This document shows, in pieces, positions 15,763 to 23,454 of a stretch of 32,358 bases of DNA. The notes beneath the pieces were generated by a model, which saw nothing but the letters and a program-made list of their open reading frames with translations, did no database searches and was not told the origin of the DNA. Both the position numbers and the translations under genes were made by a program. Each line of letters opens with the position of its first letter. The first letter of the stretch is position 1. This stretch comes from Deltaproteobacteria bacterium (GTDB taxonomy: Bacteria; Bdellovibrionota; UBA1018; UBA923). The stretch lies in assembly GCA_016186905.1 (NCBI GenBank), contig JACPKS010000002.1, positions 1 through 32,358 of the forward strand, given 5' to 3'.

Positions 15763-16898
15763 TGGATACGCTGCAAGTCAGGCGGGTCGAGACGAAAAAA
15801 GAGAATGACGATTTTTTTCTGCTTCCGTGGGATCTTCACGGGAAAGACCCGAACTGGGTGCCTCCGCTGCTGATCGCGGTGAAGGATCTTCTCAACGAGC
15901 GGAAAAACCCGTTTTTCAAGCACGCCGCGTTGGAACGCTGGGTGGCTTACCGCGGGGGTGAACGCGTGGGCCGCATCGCGGGAATCGTCGATCGCCACAA
16001 TAACCTGTTCCACGACGAGGAGACCGCGTTCTGGGGTTTCTTTGAGTGCGTGAACGACGCCGAAACGGCTCGCGCGCTTTTCGCCGCCGTCGAGGGATGG
16101 GGGCGCGGGCAAGCGATGACGGTGCTTCGTGGGCCGGTGAATCCATCCACGAACCACGAATGCGGCCTCCAGATCTCCGCCTTCGACACGAAGCCGTTCA
16201 TCATGATGACGCAGAACCCGCCGTATTATCCCGAGCTCGTCGAGAAGGCGGGGTGCGCCAAGGCCAAGGATCTCTACGCCTGGATCATCGACGATACCGC
16301 CGAGTTCGATCCCAAGCTCGTGCAGCGCGCCGAGCTGCTCGAGAAATCGGAGGACATCCGGTTCCGCACGGTGGACATGAAACACTACGACGAGGAAATC
16401 GAGAAAATCCTCTTGGTCTACAACGACGCGTGGGAGAAAAACTGGGGGTTCGTCCCCATGACTCCCGAGGAGTTCCGTCACATGGCCAAGGAGATGAAGG
16501 CCATCGTCGTTCCCGAGCTCCTCTACATCGTCGAGGTGAAGGGCGATACCGCCGGATTCGCGCTCTGCCTGCCCGACATCAACCAGGTTTTCGAGAAGAT
16601 CCGCGACGGCAGGCTCTTTCCGACCGGTCTTCTGAAACTTCTCTGGCACACGAAGGTGAGAAAAACCATGAACCGCGGCCGCATTCTCGCGCTGGGGCTC
16701 AAGAAAAAATACCAGGCCATGGGGCTCGCCCCGGTGATGTACCTCCGGTACTTTCGCGAGGCGCCCAAGCTCGGTTACCGCGTGGCCGAATGCTCGTGGG
16801 TGCTCGAAGACAACGTGCCCATGAACGCGGGCCTCAAATACTTGAAGGCCCGCCATTACAAGACGTACCGGATCTACGACAAACCTCTGCTTGCTTAA
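15762..16898 (+). CDS. GNAT-fold acyltransferase, candidate bacterial ceramide synthase
   Basis: The start ATG at 15762 shares its A with the TGA of the preceding gene and has GAGGT six bases upstream, so the two are translationally coupled. The 378-residue protein has a long GNAT-like sequence: FFLLPWDLHGKDPNWVPPLL near the start, MTVLRGPVNPSTNHECGLQI with FDTKPFIMMTQNPPYYPELV (about 120-160), GFALCLPDINQVFEK (about 265) and GLAPVMYLRYFREAPKLGY near the end. This pattern matches the family, often misannotated, that contains the bacterial ceramide synthase described in Caulobacter, which N-acylates sphinganine or its 3-keto form. The assignment rests on recalled family features plus the neighbouring oxoamine synthase, so activity should be treated as probable. 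Confidence 0.7.
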   Translation: MDTLQVRRVETKKENDDFFLLPWDLHGKDPNWVPPLLIAVKDLLNERKNPFFKHAALERWVAYRGGERVGRIAGIVDRHNNLFHDEETAFWGFFECVNDAETARALFAAVEGWGRGQAMTVLRGPVNPSTNHECGLQISAFDTKPFIMMTQNPPYYPELVEKAGCAKAKDLYAWIIDDTAEFDPKLVQRAELLEKSEDIRFRTVDMKHYDEEIEKILLVYNDAWEKNWGFVPMTPEEFRHMAKEMKAIVVPELLYIVEVKGDTAGFALCLPDINQVFEKIRDGRLFPTGLLKLLWHTKVRKTMNRGRILALGLKKKYQAMGLAPVMYLRYFREAPKLGYRVAECSWVLEDNVPMNAGLKYLKARHYKTYRIYDKPLLA

Positions 16899-16942
16899 TT
16901 CCGCAGCCTGCCCGATTCTGGGGCTGTGAGGAGGAAAGCGCA

Positions 16943-17449
16943 TTGAAAGCGCTCGGCATCGATCCGGGTTCCCGCAACCTGGGTTACGGCTTGGTTTTGA
17001 AATCCGGGAGCCGCCTGCAGGCGCTCGCGCACGGTACCCTTCGCTTTGATACGAAGGTCGAATCCAACGAACGGCTGCTTGAGATCTATCGGCGGGTGAA
17101 GGCGCTCATCGAGGAACTCCGCCCCGACCACGTGGCCATCGAAAAAGTTTTTTTCGCGAAGAACGTCATTTCGGCGCTCAAGCTCGGCCAGGCGAGGGGA
17201 GTGGCGATTCTCGCGGTCTCCGAGGCTGGCCTGCCGCTTTTTGAATACAGCCCGAACGAAGTGAAATCCGCCACCGCGGGCTTCGGGCACGCCGGCAAAG
17301 AGCAGGTCGCCCGCATGGTGACCATTCTTTTGGGCGCGCGCGGCTTTGAAAGCGCCGACGCCTCGGATGCCCTTGCCATCGCGATCTGCCACCTGCAGAC
17401 TTACGGATATACGTCGAAGCTGAAACAGCTCGAGAAAGGCATCACGTGA
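16943..17449 (+). CDS. ruvC: Crossover junction endodeoxyribonuclease RuvC
   Basis: RuvC is the dimeric Holliday-junction resolvase that works with RuvAB. I start at the TTG at 16943, eight bases after GAGGAGG, giving MKALGIDPGSRNLGYGLV and a normal length of 168 residues. All four acidic catalytic residues are present: Asp7 (GIDPGS), Glu67 (HVAIEKVFF), Asp139 and Asp142 (SADASDALA). The frame is open further upstream, but that part overlaps the acyltransferase gene and is not protein-like. The stop overlaps the GTG of ruvA (GTGA), so ruvC-ruvA-ruvB form one coupled operon. A UvrD- or YebC-type neighbour, common in other bacteria, is absent here. Confidence 0.95.
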   Translation: MKALGIDPGSRNLGYGLVLKSGSRLQALAHGTLRFDTKVESNERLLEIYRRVKALIEELRPDHVAIEKVFFAKNVISALKLGQARGVAILAVSEAGLPLFEYSPNEVKSATAGFGHAGKEQVARMVTILLGARGFESADASDALAIAICHLQTYGYTSKLKQLEKGIT

Positions 17450-18141
17450 TCGGCTATCTTTCTGGAACATACCGGGCGCCGGCCTCTTCGCCTGAGGGAA
17501 GCATCCTCGTGGAAATCGGCGGCGCCCAGGGAAGCATCGGCTACGAGGTGCTCGTTCCCTCGCGCGTTTCGCGAAAATATCCGCCCGGAAGCAAGATCGA
17601 GCTTTTCATCCACACGCACGTCCGCGAAGACGCTCTCGATCTTTTCGGTTTCGAGTCGGAGTGGGAAAAGAAGGTCTTCCTGGCGCTGACGGGCGTTTCC
17701 GGAGTGGGGCCGCGCACCGCGATCGGAATTTTAAGCCAGCTCGAAGCGGAAGAACTCTTAGGCGCGATTGTGCGCGAGGATAAGGACGTGCTGAAGGCGG
17801 TTTCGGGCGTCGGAAAGAAAACATCCGAAAGGCTCATCGTCGAGCTTTCCGAGAAGGCGCGGAAACTTTTCATGGAAAAAAACGGAGCCGAGGCCGCGAA
17901 TGCCGCGGGCCGCGCCGCGCGCGCCGCTTTGAAATCCGCCTCGGGCGCTTCTGTTTCGCCGCAGGGGGCGGTTTCGGGGACGGGACTTGCCGTCATGGCC
18001 GAAGCGGTCGCAGCACTCGTGGCGCTGGGTTACCGCGATGCCGAGGCGTGGCCGGTCGTGCGCGACGTCCGCATCGACACCGAAGGTTCGTCGCTTGAGA
18101 CATTGATTCGCCGCTCATTACAAAGGATGGCCCAACGATGA
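17446..18141 (+). CDS. ruvA: Holliday junction branch migration protein RuvA
   Basis: RuvA binds four-way junctions and loads the RuvB motor. The GTG start overlaps the ruvC stop. The 231-residue product begins [12 protein letters not shown], the usual OB-fold start, has [19 protein letters not shown] at about residues 56-74, and carries the helix-hairpin-helix motifs [16 protein letters not shown] and [20 protein letters not shown] [20 protein letters not shown]. The C-terminal RuvB-binding domain is [19 protein letters not shown]. The protein is about 30 residues longer than most RuvA proteins because of an Ala/Ser-rich linker (about 148-180), a flexible and poorly conserved part of the family. 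Confidence 0.95.
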   Translation: MIGYLSGTYRAPASSPEGSILVEIGGAQGSIGYEVLVPSRVSRKYPPGSKIELFIHTHVREDALDLFGFESEWEKKVFLALTGVSGVGPRTAIGILSQLEAEELLGAIVREDKDVLKAVSGVGKKTSERLIVELSEKARKLFMEKNGAEAANAAGRAARAALKSASGASVSPQGAVSGTGLAVMAEAVAALVALGYRDAEAWPVVRDVRIDTEGSSLETLIRRSLQRMAQR

Positions 18142-19163
18142 CTGGAACCTCTGAAGTTCGCGCCAATGCGCCCACCCAAGACGAGACTGCGGCCGAAGCC
18201 ACGCTGCGCCCGGTGGATTTCGGCGATTATGTCGGCCAGAAACCCGTCACCGAAAATCTCAAGATGTTCATTCAGGCGGCAGGGCAGCGAGGCGAAGCGC
18301 TCGATCACTGTCTTTTCTCCGGGCCTCCCGGCCTCGGAAAGACCACGCTTGCCCACATCGTGGCTCGCCAGATGGGCGCGCAGTTCCATTCGATCGCCGC
18401 CCCCGCGATCGAAAAAAAGGGCGACATCGCCGCGATTCTTTCGAATCTTCAGGAAAAAGACGTGCTTTTCATCGACGAGATCCATCGTCTTCCGCGCGTG
18501 ATCGAAGAAGTTCTCTATGGCGCGATGGAGGACTTCAAGCTCGACATCATCATCGGCCAGGGGCCCGCGGCGCGCACGCTCAAGATCGATCTTCCGCGGT
18601 TCACGCTCGTGGGCGCCACGACACGCACGGGGCTTCTCACGACGCCGCTCCGCGATCGCTTCGGAGTCGCGTTCCGTCTTGATTTTTACGGCCCGCGGGA
18701 CTTGCAGAAAATCCTCGCGCGCTCGGCGCGCATCCTTAAAGTGGAGATTGACGAGGAGGGGGGCGCGGAAATCGCCCGGCGCAGCCGCGGCACGCCCCGA
18801 ATCGCCAATCGCCTGCTCCGCCGCGTGCGCGACTACGCGCAAGTGCACGCAAGCGGCGCGATCACCGAGAAAGCCGCGCGCGAGGGCTTGAAACTTCTCG
18901 ACGTCGATGCGCACGGACTTGATTCGATGGACCGGCGAATCCTGCAGACGATCCTTGAGAAGTTCGACGGCGGACCGGTCGGCGTCGATACGATCTCAGC
19001 CGCGATCAGCGAGGAACGCGATACGATCGAAGACGTTTACGAGCCGTATCTTTTGCAAGAGGGGTTCCTGCAGAGAACTCCGCGCGGGCGTCTTGCGACT
19101 CGCAAGAGTTATGATCTTTTCGGGAAGCCGTTTAAGGCCTCCGAAGCGCTTTCGCTCTTTTGA
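18138..19163 (+). CDS. ruvB: Holliday junction branch migration helicase RuvB
   Basis: RuvB is the AAA+ hexameric motor that pulls DNA through RuvA-bound junctions. The ATG overlaps the ruvA stop (ATGA). The 341-residue protein has the family start [19 protein letters not shown], Walker [10 protein letters not shown] (Lys68), Walker [11 protein letters not shown] (Asp113-Glu114) and sensor 1 with Arg finger region [20 protein letters not shown]. The winged-helix end has [20 protein letters not shown] and [11 protein letters not shown]. It is complete and of normal length. No obvious hairpin terminator follows, and a 331-bp non-coding gap separates it from lpxC. Confidence 0.97.
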   Translation: MTGTSEVRANAPTQDETAAEATLRPVDFGDYVGQKPVTENLKMFIQAAGQRGEALDHCLFSGPPGLGKTTLAHIVARQMGAQFHSIAAPAIEKKGDIAAILSNLQEKDVLFIDEIHRLPRVIEEVLYGAMEDFKLDIIIGQGPAARTLKIDLPRFTLVGATTRTGLLTTPLRDRFGVAFRLDFYGPRDLQKILARSARILKVEIDEEGGAEIARRSRGTPRIANRLLRRVRDYAQVHASGAITEKAAREGLKLLDVDAHGLDSMDRRILQTILEKFDGGPVGVDTISAAISEERDTIEDVYEPYLLQEGFLQRTPRGRLATRKSYDLFGKPFKASEALSLF

Positions 19164-19494
19164 TTTGTGCTCGGCCGTCATGGCCTCGCACCCTCCGGGC
19201 TTGCGCCTATTTTTTTGCATCCTGCTAAAAAATTTCCGCGCCCAGCCGCGCGACTTATCCACAGGAAAACTTGGGTTTTTCCACAGCGATTTTCAACGTC
19301 TGCTGTGTCTTCAAAGGCACACAAGCCCTTTAGACCTGTGTTTAGAAAGGCACGGTTTCAAGAAAAAAATCTACGCTACGCGTTAAAATTATGTTATAAC
19401 CCATTGATTCTTAAATAAGACTAATTTCTGCCGAGTTTGAAGCCAGTTGGCATGCGGGTTGCGATGTTGTGATGCAAGGGTTCTAAGGGGGCTT
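19164..19494. other. Non-coding gap with two DnaA-box matches and an A+T-rich stretch
   Basis: The 331 bp between ruvB and lpxC contain only short, unconvincing reading frames. Two sequences fit the DnaA box consensus TTWTNCACA on the plus strand: TTATCCACA at 19255-19263 (the consensus high-affinity box) and TTTTCCACA at 19277-19285, with starts 22 bp apart. About 90 bp downstream comes an A+T-rich tract (about 19380-19425) of the kind that can unwind. It may be a replication-linked regulatory site, a secondary DnaA-titrating site or part of an origin; the sequence alone does not decide. Confidence 0.45.
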
Positions 19495-20442
19495 ATGCAC
19501 GCCAAATCGATGAAGCAGTCGACGTTGAAGCAGAAAGTGACGCTGATCGGCGTTGGGTTGCATTCGGGAACAAAGGTTCGTTGCACTTTACACCCAGCAC
19601 CTGCCCATCACGGAATTGTCTTCGTTCGTTCGGATCTCCGATCGATTCCTCACATCAAGGCTGACATCACGAAAGTCACGCGCACCGACATGTGCACCAC
19701 ACTCGGAACGGAAGGCGCGTCCGTCGCCACCGTCGAGCATCTCATGGCCGCGTGCGCCGGGCTTGGAATCGACAACGCCGCGGTTGAGCTCAGTGCTGGC
19801 GAGGTTCCGATCATGGACGGCAGCTCGCGAGAGTTCGTGGATGCGATCCTGGAAGCCGGTATCCGGCAGCTTCCGGCGGCCCGCAAGGTACTTCGCTTAA
19901 GGCGCGCGGTTTCGGTTCGTTACGGTGACAAGAGGATCGAAGCGCTCCCGTCGAGAAAATTCGCGGTGAAAGGTTCGATCAGTTTCGGGCATCGCCTGAT
20001 CGGCGACCAGATCTTTCGCTACTCCGTGAGCGCGGGCACGGATGAAAGCACGGCCACCAGTTTCGTGCGGGAGCTCGCGTCGGCGCGCACGTTCGGGTTT
20101 CTTCGCGAAGTGGAATTTTTGCACAAGAAGGGCCTGGCGCTCGGCGGGTCGCTCGACAACGCGATCGTTCTCGACGAGGAGCGCGTGCTCAATCCCGAAG
20201 GTTTGCGCTTCAAGAACGAGTTCGTCCGCCACAAAGTACTCGACGCGATCGGGGATCTGGCGTTGCTCGGAATGCCGATCGAGGCGTCGATCGAGGTTCA
20301 TAAGTCGGGCCACGAGCTGCACGCGGCCTTCCTGCGCAAGGTTTTGAGCGATCAGGAGAACTACGAGATCGTGGAGCTCGGCCGCGAGAGAGCCGTATCC
20401 TCAGCCGAGGAGTTCGCTCCTGCGTTTGCCCACGCTTATTGA
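19495..20442 (+). CDS. lpxC: UDP-3-O-acyl-N-acetylglucosamine deacetylase LpxC
   Basis: LpxC is the zinc amidase that catalyses the committed step of lipid A synthesis in the cytoplasm. I start at the ATG at 19495 behind AGGGGG, giving 315 residues; the ATG at 19510 (MKQSTLKQKV) is an alternative. Visible motifs are LKQKVTLIGVGLHSG near the start, TVEHLMAACAGLGIDNA with zinc ligand His82, and IMDGSSREFV. Further on come RHKVLDAIGDLALLG (second His and the Asp ligand) and SGHELHAAFLRK with the catalytic His. The frame and length are normal. It is monocistronic, with tRNA-Pro 101 bp downstream. Its presence shows the organism makes lipid A. Confidence 0.96.
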   Translation: MHAKSMKQSTLKQKVTLIGVGLHSGTKVRCTLHPAPAHHGIVFVRSDLRSIPHIKADITKVTRTDMCTTLGTEGASVATVEHLMAACAGLGIDNAAVELSAGEVPIMDGSSREFVDAILEAGIRQLPAARKVLRLRRAVSVRYGDKRIEALPSRKFAVKGSISFGHRLIGDQIFRYSVSAGTDESTATSFVRELASARTFGFLREVEFLHKKGLALGGSLDNAIVLDEERVLNPEGLRFKNEFVRHKVLDAIGDLALLGMPIEASIEVHKSGHELHAAFLRKVLSDQENYEIVELGRERAVSSAEEFAPAFAHAY

Positions 20443-20487
20443 TTTTTTCCGATACACTTCGCAATACCTCGAAAAAAATCGAGCAGC

Positions 20488-20516
20488 TTGACAGATTTAA
20501 TGCCGGTTCGTAACTT
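20488..20516 (+). promoter_or_regulatory. Probable promoter of tRNA-Pro
   Basis: A perfect TTGACA (20488-20493) is followed after 17 bp by TAACTT (20511-20516), a weak -10 match. Transcription would start about 20 bp before the mature tRNA 5' end, as is usual for a tRNA precursor. Confidence 0.45.
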
Positions 20517-20543
20517 TTCAATCACTCCACTTGTCCGATCGGT

Positions 20544-20620
<77 letters not shown>

Positions 20621-20624
20621 TTTG

Positions 20625-21593
20625 TCAAATTATTCGAAGGATCTCGGCTCGCGAACGGATGAGTTCTTCGTATCTGTTTTTTAAATCCGTGGAAAGAAAG
20701 CTCGCACTGACCACTGATTTGATTTTGGGAATGGCCCGGTCAAGCCTTTCAAAACTATTTTCAACGGCCTTTTTTTGAATTTTGAGCGTCTCTCCCATGG
20801 CTTCAAAGTCTTCTCTCGACAGACGAGCCTTTTTTCCGTTGATGGTCAGCGCTGTTTCCTCGGCGTCCTCGATCGGCATGAGTCGAGTGGAAATCAGATC
20901 GTAGGCCGGCGCAAGGCCGATCTCCCCGGTTTCTTTAGTCATTAAAGAAAAGTTCTTTAGATGCATGTCAGCGTTTCCGGTGAGAAACGAAAATAGCGCG
21001 AGATCAAAGAACGTCACTGCGTCCAGCCCCGGATTAGACGCATGATTCAGGATGATCTTTCCGGCCTTCTCCATCGAAGTCTTATATTTTCGGTCCGTCA
21101 AAAGTCCGCTCAACTGACAGAAATCCTCGACGGCGACCTTCTTTAATGTTTTTCCGTGTTTTTCCCTGTCGAAACGGCGAGTGACATAAGCGAGCTCTCC
21201 GGATTTGAGTTTGATCAGACCGTGCAGTGCCGTCGTAATCCCCGCGGCTTCAGCCATGTGCATGGTTGCATCTTCGACGACCGGCATGTCTGGGAAGCGC
21301 GCGCTTGGCGGCTTGAGAATGAAGCCGCCCCATAGTCCGACAATCATCAGCCGATGCGCCGGATCTTTTTTCTGTCTTTCCAGTTCTACTGAAACCTTGG
21401 GTTGAACTCCGGTAATGCCCAGGTGCCGGTTTAGCGCGTCTTTTGCGAGCTTTTCTAGATGTTCTGAGCCAAAGTCCACAAGCGGCGGAACATCGGTTCC
21501 GAATAACCTTCGGCTGCAGCTCTTGTGGTAGCCCTCCGGTTCGGTTCCATCCTCTAGCTGCCGGTAGCAGCCGAAGCAATTCTTGGAGCTCAT
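20625..21593 (-). CDS. hipT: HipT-like serine/threonine kinase toxin (HipA core)
   Basis: This 322-residue protein is the kinase core of a HipA-type toxin, which in known members phosphorylates aminoacyl-tRNA synthetases and halts translation. The ATG at 21591-21593 overlaps the stop of the upstream gene. The N-terminus has a zinc-knuckle-like set CFGCYRQL plus GYHKSC (Cys6, Cys9, His23, Cys26). The Gly-rich loop is GITGVQPKV (about 59-67). The catalytic loop is TGNADMHLKNFSL and the metal-binding segment APAYDLIST, both intact. The serine autophosphorylation position of E. coli HipA is a Gly here (Gly59), with Thr61 two residues later. Classical HipA has about 440 residues because it includes an N-terminal domain, which here is a separate gene upstream. 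Confidence 0.86.
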   Translation of the reverse strand: MSSKNCFGCYRQLEDGTEPEGYHKSCSRRLFGTDVPPLVDFGSEHLEKLAKDALNRHLGITGVQPKVSVELERQKKDPAHRLMIVGLWGGFILKPPSARFPDMPVVEDATMHMAEAAGITTALHGLIKLKSGELAYVTRRFDREKHGKTLKKVAVEDFCQLSGLLTDRKYKTSMEKAGKIILNHASNPGLDAVTFFDLALFSFLTGNADMHLKNFSLMTKETGEIGLAPAYDLISTRLMPIEDAEETALTINGKKARLSREDFEAMGETLKIQKKAVENSFERLDRAIPKIKSVVSASFLSTDLKNRYEELIRSRAEILRII

Positions 21594-21937
21594 GTCCCGC
21601 TCCCATTCTCGGCCACTACGCTGACATTTCCGATGCAGTCTTTGCATGCGAGCAGCAGAAGGCTCATGCGATCTCTCGGATCGATTTTCCAATTGTCAGT
21701 GATGATGTTGAGAAGCCACCCTTCCGGGATAAGCCCGTCAAAAAACGGAATCATCGTTTTTTCCTCATAGGGTTCGCTGCGAAGAGGAAGGGTGAGACTA
21801 ATGGGCTTCACGCCTTCTTTTTCCAAATAAGCCTTGTCGTAGGTGAAAATACATAAGCCTTCGCGCTCTTCGATGATGCCTGCAAACCGATCGTCCACAA
21901 GCACCCGGCCGCGTTTGTGTTCGTGGGAGGCCGTCAT
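21590..21937 (-). CDS. hipS: HipS-like protein (HipA N-terminal domain as separate gene)
   Basis: The 115-residue product corresponds to the N-terminal subdomain of HipA: GRVLVDDRFAGIIEEREGLC, YLEKEGVKPISLTLPLRSEP, then FFDGLIPEGWLLNIITDNWK and DPRDRMSLLLLACKDCIGNV. It overlaps hipB at its start and hipT at its end by 4 bases each (ATGA), and GGAGA precedes its ATG. In the described HipBST systems the separate N-terminal subdomain acts as the antitoxin that neutralises HipT, while HipB boosts this and represses the promoter. The order here is the same. It is not a frameshifted hipA: both junctions are clean start-stop overlaps with their own translation signals. Confidence 0.82.
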   Translation of the reverse strand: MTASHEHKRGRVLVDDRFAGIIEEREGLCIFTYDKAYLEKEGVKPISLTLPLRSEPYEEKTMIPFFDGLIPEGWLLNIITDNWKIDPRDRMSLLLLACKDCIGNVSVVAENGSGT

Positions 21938-22146
21938 TCTTTCATCTCCCGCTTTGCCTGGACAGGTCCCACGGTATGTCCGAACAGGAGAAGGACCTGT
22001 TCGACCTTGTCTAAGCGAAGTGTTTTCTTTTTGCCCTCGAGCTCTCTGATAAAGCGCAAACCAACACCTGCCCTCTGGGCGAGATCTGCTTGTGTTAGTT
22101 TGGCTTGTTTCCGCTTTCTTTTAACAAATGTCGCCAGTTCTTCCAT
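21934..22146 (-). CDS. hipB: HipB-like XRE-family repressor
   Basis: The 70-residue protein is a compact XRE helix-turn-helix: FVKRKRKQAKLTQADLAQRA, GVGLRFIRELEGKKKTLRLD, then KVEQVLLLFGHTVGPV, the last typical of HipB-type antitoxins. It starts at the ATG at 22144-22146 and ends in a 4-base overlap with hipS. No Shine-Dalgarno is visible, but a TATAAT sits exactly six bases upstream of the ATG, so the mRNA may be leaderless. Three palindromes upstream (22155-22258) are the obvious operators. It lacks the C-terminal beta-strand extension of E. coli HipB, which has 88 residues. Confidence 0.85.
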   Translation of the reverse strand: MEELATFVKRKRKQAKLTQADLAQRAGVGLRFIRELEGKKKTLRLDKVEQVLLLFGHTVGPVQAKREMKE

Positions 22147-22152
22147 GAAGAT

Positions 22153-22258
22153 ATTATACCCGATAAGGTATAAAAAATAATATTACATTTATTTCTATAC
22201 CCGAAAGGGTATAGTTTATATTATAACTAAATATTTATACCCTATCGGGTATAAATAT
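22153..22258 (-). promoter_or_regulatory. hipBST promoter with three phased palindromic operators
   Basis: Three 18-bp palindromes stand upstream of hipB: TATACCCGATAAGGTATA (22155-22172), TATACCCGAAAGGGTATA (22196-22213) and TATACCCTATCGGGTATA (22236-22253). The third extends to perfect 12-bp arms (22231-22242 and 22247-22258). Centres are 41 and 40 bp apart, about four helical turns, so all face the same side of the DNA. The first overlaps a perfect -10 TATAAT (22153-22158, minus strand). E. coli HipB operators are also 18-bp palindromes with conserved outer arms. This is very likely the autorepression site. Confidence 0.8.
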
Positions 22259-22281
22259 AGAATAAATCAAAAACGTAAGCG

Positions 22282-22629
22282 TTAAGACCGGCCGTGACGG
22301 TAATGGCGAACGACGGCTTTTTCTTCTGTCACCAGACCTTTTTCGAGGATCGCGTCGACTTCTTTGTGAAACATCCGGACGTGCTCCGCGGTATCCACGA
22401 TCTCGATGACGATCGGCAAGTCACTCGAAAGACGAAGCAGGTGATCTTGGTGGATGATGCTGCTTGCGCCGAATCCGGCGATGCCCCTTAAAACGGTACA
22501 GCCGGCCATGCCGAGCTTGCGGGCGCGCTCTAAAACCTCCGAGTAGAGCGGCTTGCGCCCATGCTTATCCGACTCGCCGATGAAAATTCTCAGAAGAATG
22601 TGGTCGCCCCTAAGCTCGCGCGCTCTCAT
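22282..22629 (-). CDS. DUF190 family protein
   Basis: The 115-residue protein shows the DUF190 pattern, a small PII-like ferredoxin-fold domain: HILLRIFIGESDKHGRKPLY, then ARKLGMAGCTVLRGIAGFGA, LPIVIEIVDTAEHVRMF and VTEEKAVVRHYRHGRS. DUF190 genes commonly accompany the fluoride channel gene crcB, as here. Its start overlaps the stop of the upstream DUF190 gene by 4 bases, so it is the third cistron of crcB-DUF190-DUF190. The biochemical role is not established; a regulatory or sensor function is likely from the PII-like fold. The transcript runs towards hipB in the same direction with no strong terminator between. Confidence 0.9.
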   Translation of the reverse strand: MRARELRGDHILLRIFIGESDKHGRKPLYSEVLERARKLGMAGCTVLRGIAGFGASSIIHQDHLLRLSSDLPIVIEIVDTAEHVRMFHKEVDAILEKGLVTEEKAVVRHYRHGRS

Positions 22630-22991
22630 TTGGTTTTTCCCCCTGGCGACAGCCGATGCCGGTAATGATGGATGTGCAGTCTTTCCTCGGTGACGAGGGT
22701 TCCGCTGAGAAGCGGCTCAATCTCGGACAGAAGCGCGGTCGTTCTTTCGGCGGTGTCGACCACCTCAACGATGATCGGCAGATCGACGGCGTAATCGGGT
22801 GGAAAATCGGAGTGGAGTTTCCCGCTCGCGCCGAATCCCGAGATGCCCCGATGCACGGTGCAGCCCGCGAGGCCCATCCGGCGGGCTGTTTCGAGAATCG
22901 CGGCATAGAGCGGTTTTTTCGGGTGCCGGTCGCCTTCGCTGACGAAAATCCTGAGGAGCGTGCATTGCCCTTGAAGATCCCTGAGGCTCAC
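22626..22991 (-). CDS. DUF190 family protein
   Basis: The 121-residue protein is a tandem paralogue of the next gene: CTLLRIFVSEGDRHPKKPLY, ARRMGLAGCTVHRGISGFGA, LPIIVEVVDTAERTTALLSE and VTEERLHIHHYRHRLS align motif for motif. It overlaps crcB at its start and the second DUF190 gene at its end by 4 bases each, so all three proteins should be made in fixed proportion. Two copies may form a heteromeric PII-like assembly, which is inference. Members of the family are small soluble proteins in the cytoplasm. Confidence 0.9.
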   Translation of the reverse strand: MSLRDLQGQCTLLRIFVSEGDRHPKKPLYAAILETARRMGLAGCTVHRGISGFGASGKLHSDFPPDYAVDLPIIVEVVDTAERTTALLSEIEPLLSGTLVTEERLHIHHYRHRLSPGGKTK

Positions 22992-23374
22992 GTCGTTGCC
23001 CTGAATAAAAACCGCGCGACGACCAGGCCGGCGAAGGTCGCGAGAACGCCCGCTACGTTACTGAAGCCGAAGTAAAGCGCGGCGTACCAATATTCCCCCT
23101 CCTCGATCAGCCTCGCGAATTCCAGGCAATACGACGAAAAAGTCGTGAAGCCCCCCAGAAAGCCGACCATGATGCCGATCCGCACGTCCAACGGAATGCC
23201 GTTGCGTTCGATGCCGAGCACGTAGACGACGCCGATCAGGAACGCTCCGGCGATGTTGATGGCGAAGGTGGCGTATGGAAACGGAGGGGCCAGCGCCCTT
23301 CCCACGGCAAGGCCCATGAAGTAGCGGGAAAACACGCCTAAGAGGCCGAAGATGCCGATGTAGAACACTCTCAT
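22988..23374 (-). CDS. crcB: Fluoride channel CrcB (Fluc)
   Basis: Fluc proteins are dual-topology dimeric channels in the inner membrane that let fluoride leave the cell. The 128-residue product has four membrane segments and the family motifs GLLGVFSRYFMGLAVGR, PYATFAINIAGAFLIGVVY (with the pore Asn) and GIMVGFLGGFTTFSSYCLEF (with the GGFTTFSS signature). Length is normal. The start is the ATG at 23372-23374, without a clear Shine-Dalgarno. A good promoter lies immediately upstream and would give a leader of only a few bases, leaving no room for the fluoride riboswitch that often precedes crcB. Confidence 0.95.
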   Translation of the reverse strand: MRVFYIGIFGLLGVFSRYFMGLAVGRALAPPFPYATFAINIAGAFLIGVVYVLGIERNGIPLDVRIGIMVGFLGGFTTFSSYCLEFARLIEEGEYWYAALYFGFSNVAGVLATFAGLVVARFLFRATT

Positions 23375-23386
23375 AGCAGCAGGTCA

Positions 23387-23415
23387 TTTATCTGATTTTG
23401 GAGTATTGATGTCAA
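23387..23415 (-). promoter_or_regulatory. Promoter of the crcB-DUF190 operon
   Basis: On the minus strand TTGACA (23410-23415) and GATAAA (23387-23392) are separated by 17 bp. The start of transcription would lie about 5-6 bases before the crcB ATG. Confidence 0.55.
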
Positions 23416-23454
23416 TGTTCCGCGGATCCCGTTGTGTCAGACAGAAGACGTTCG

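Noticed and set aside
20625..21937. Frameshifted hipA pseudogene
   Set aside because: The two parts meet in a clean ATGA overlap, have separate starts and keep all key motifs, as in HipBST systems.
22155..22258. CRISPR-like repeats
   Set aside because: The three repeats are palindromic operators without repeat-spacer structure and lie directly in front of an XRE repressor gene.
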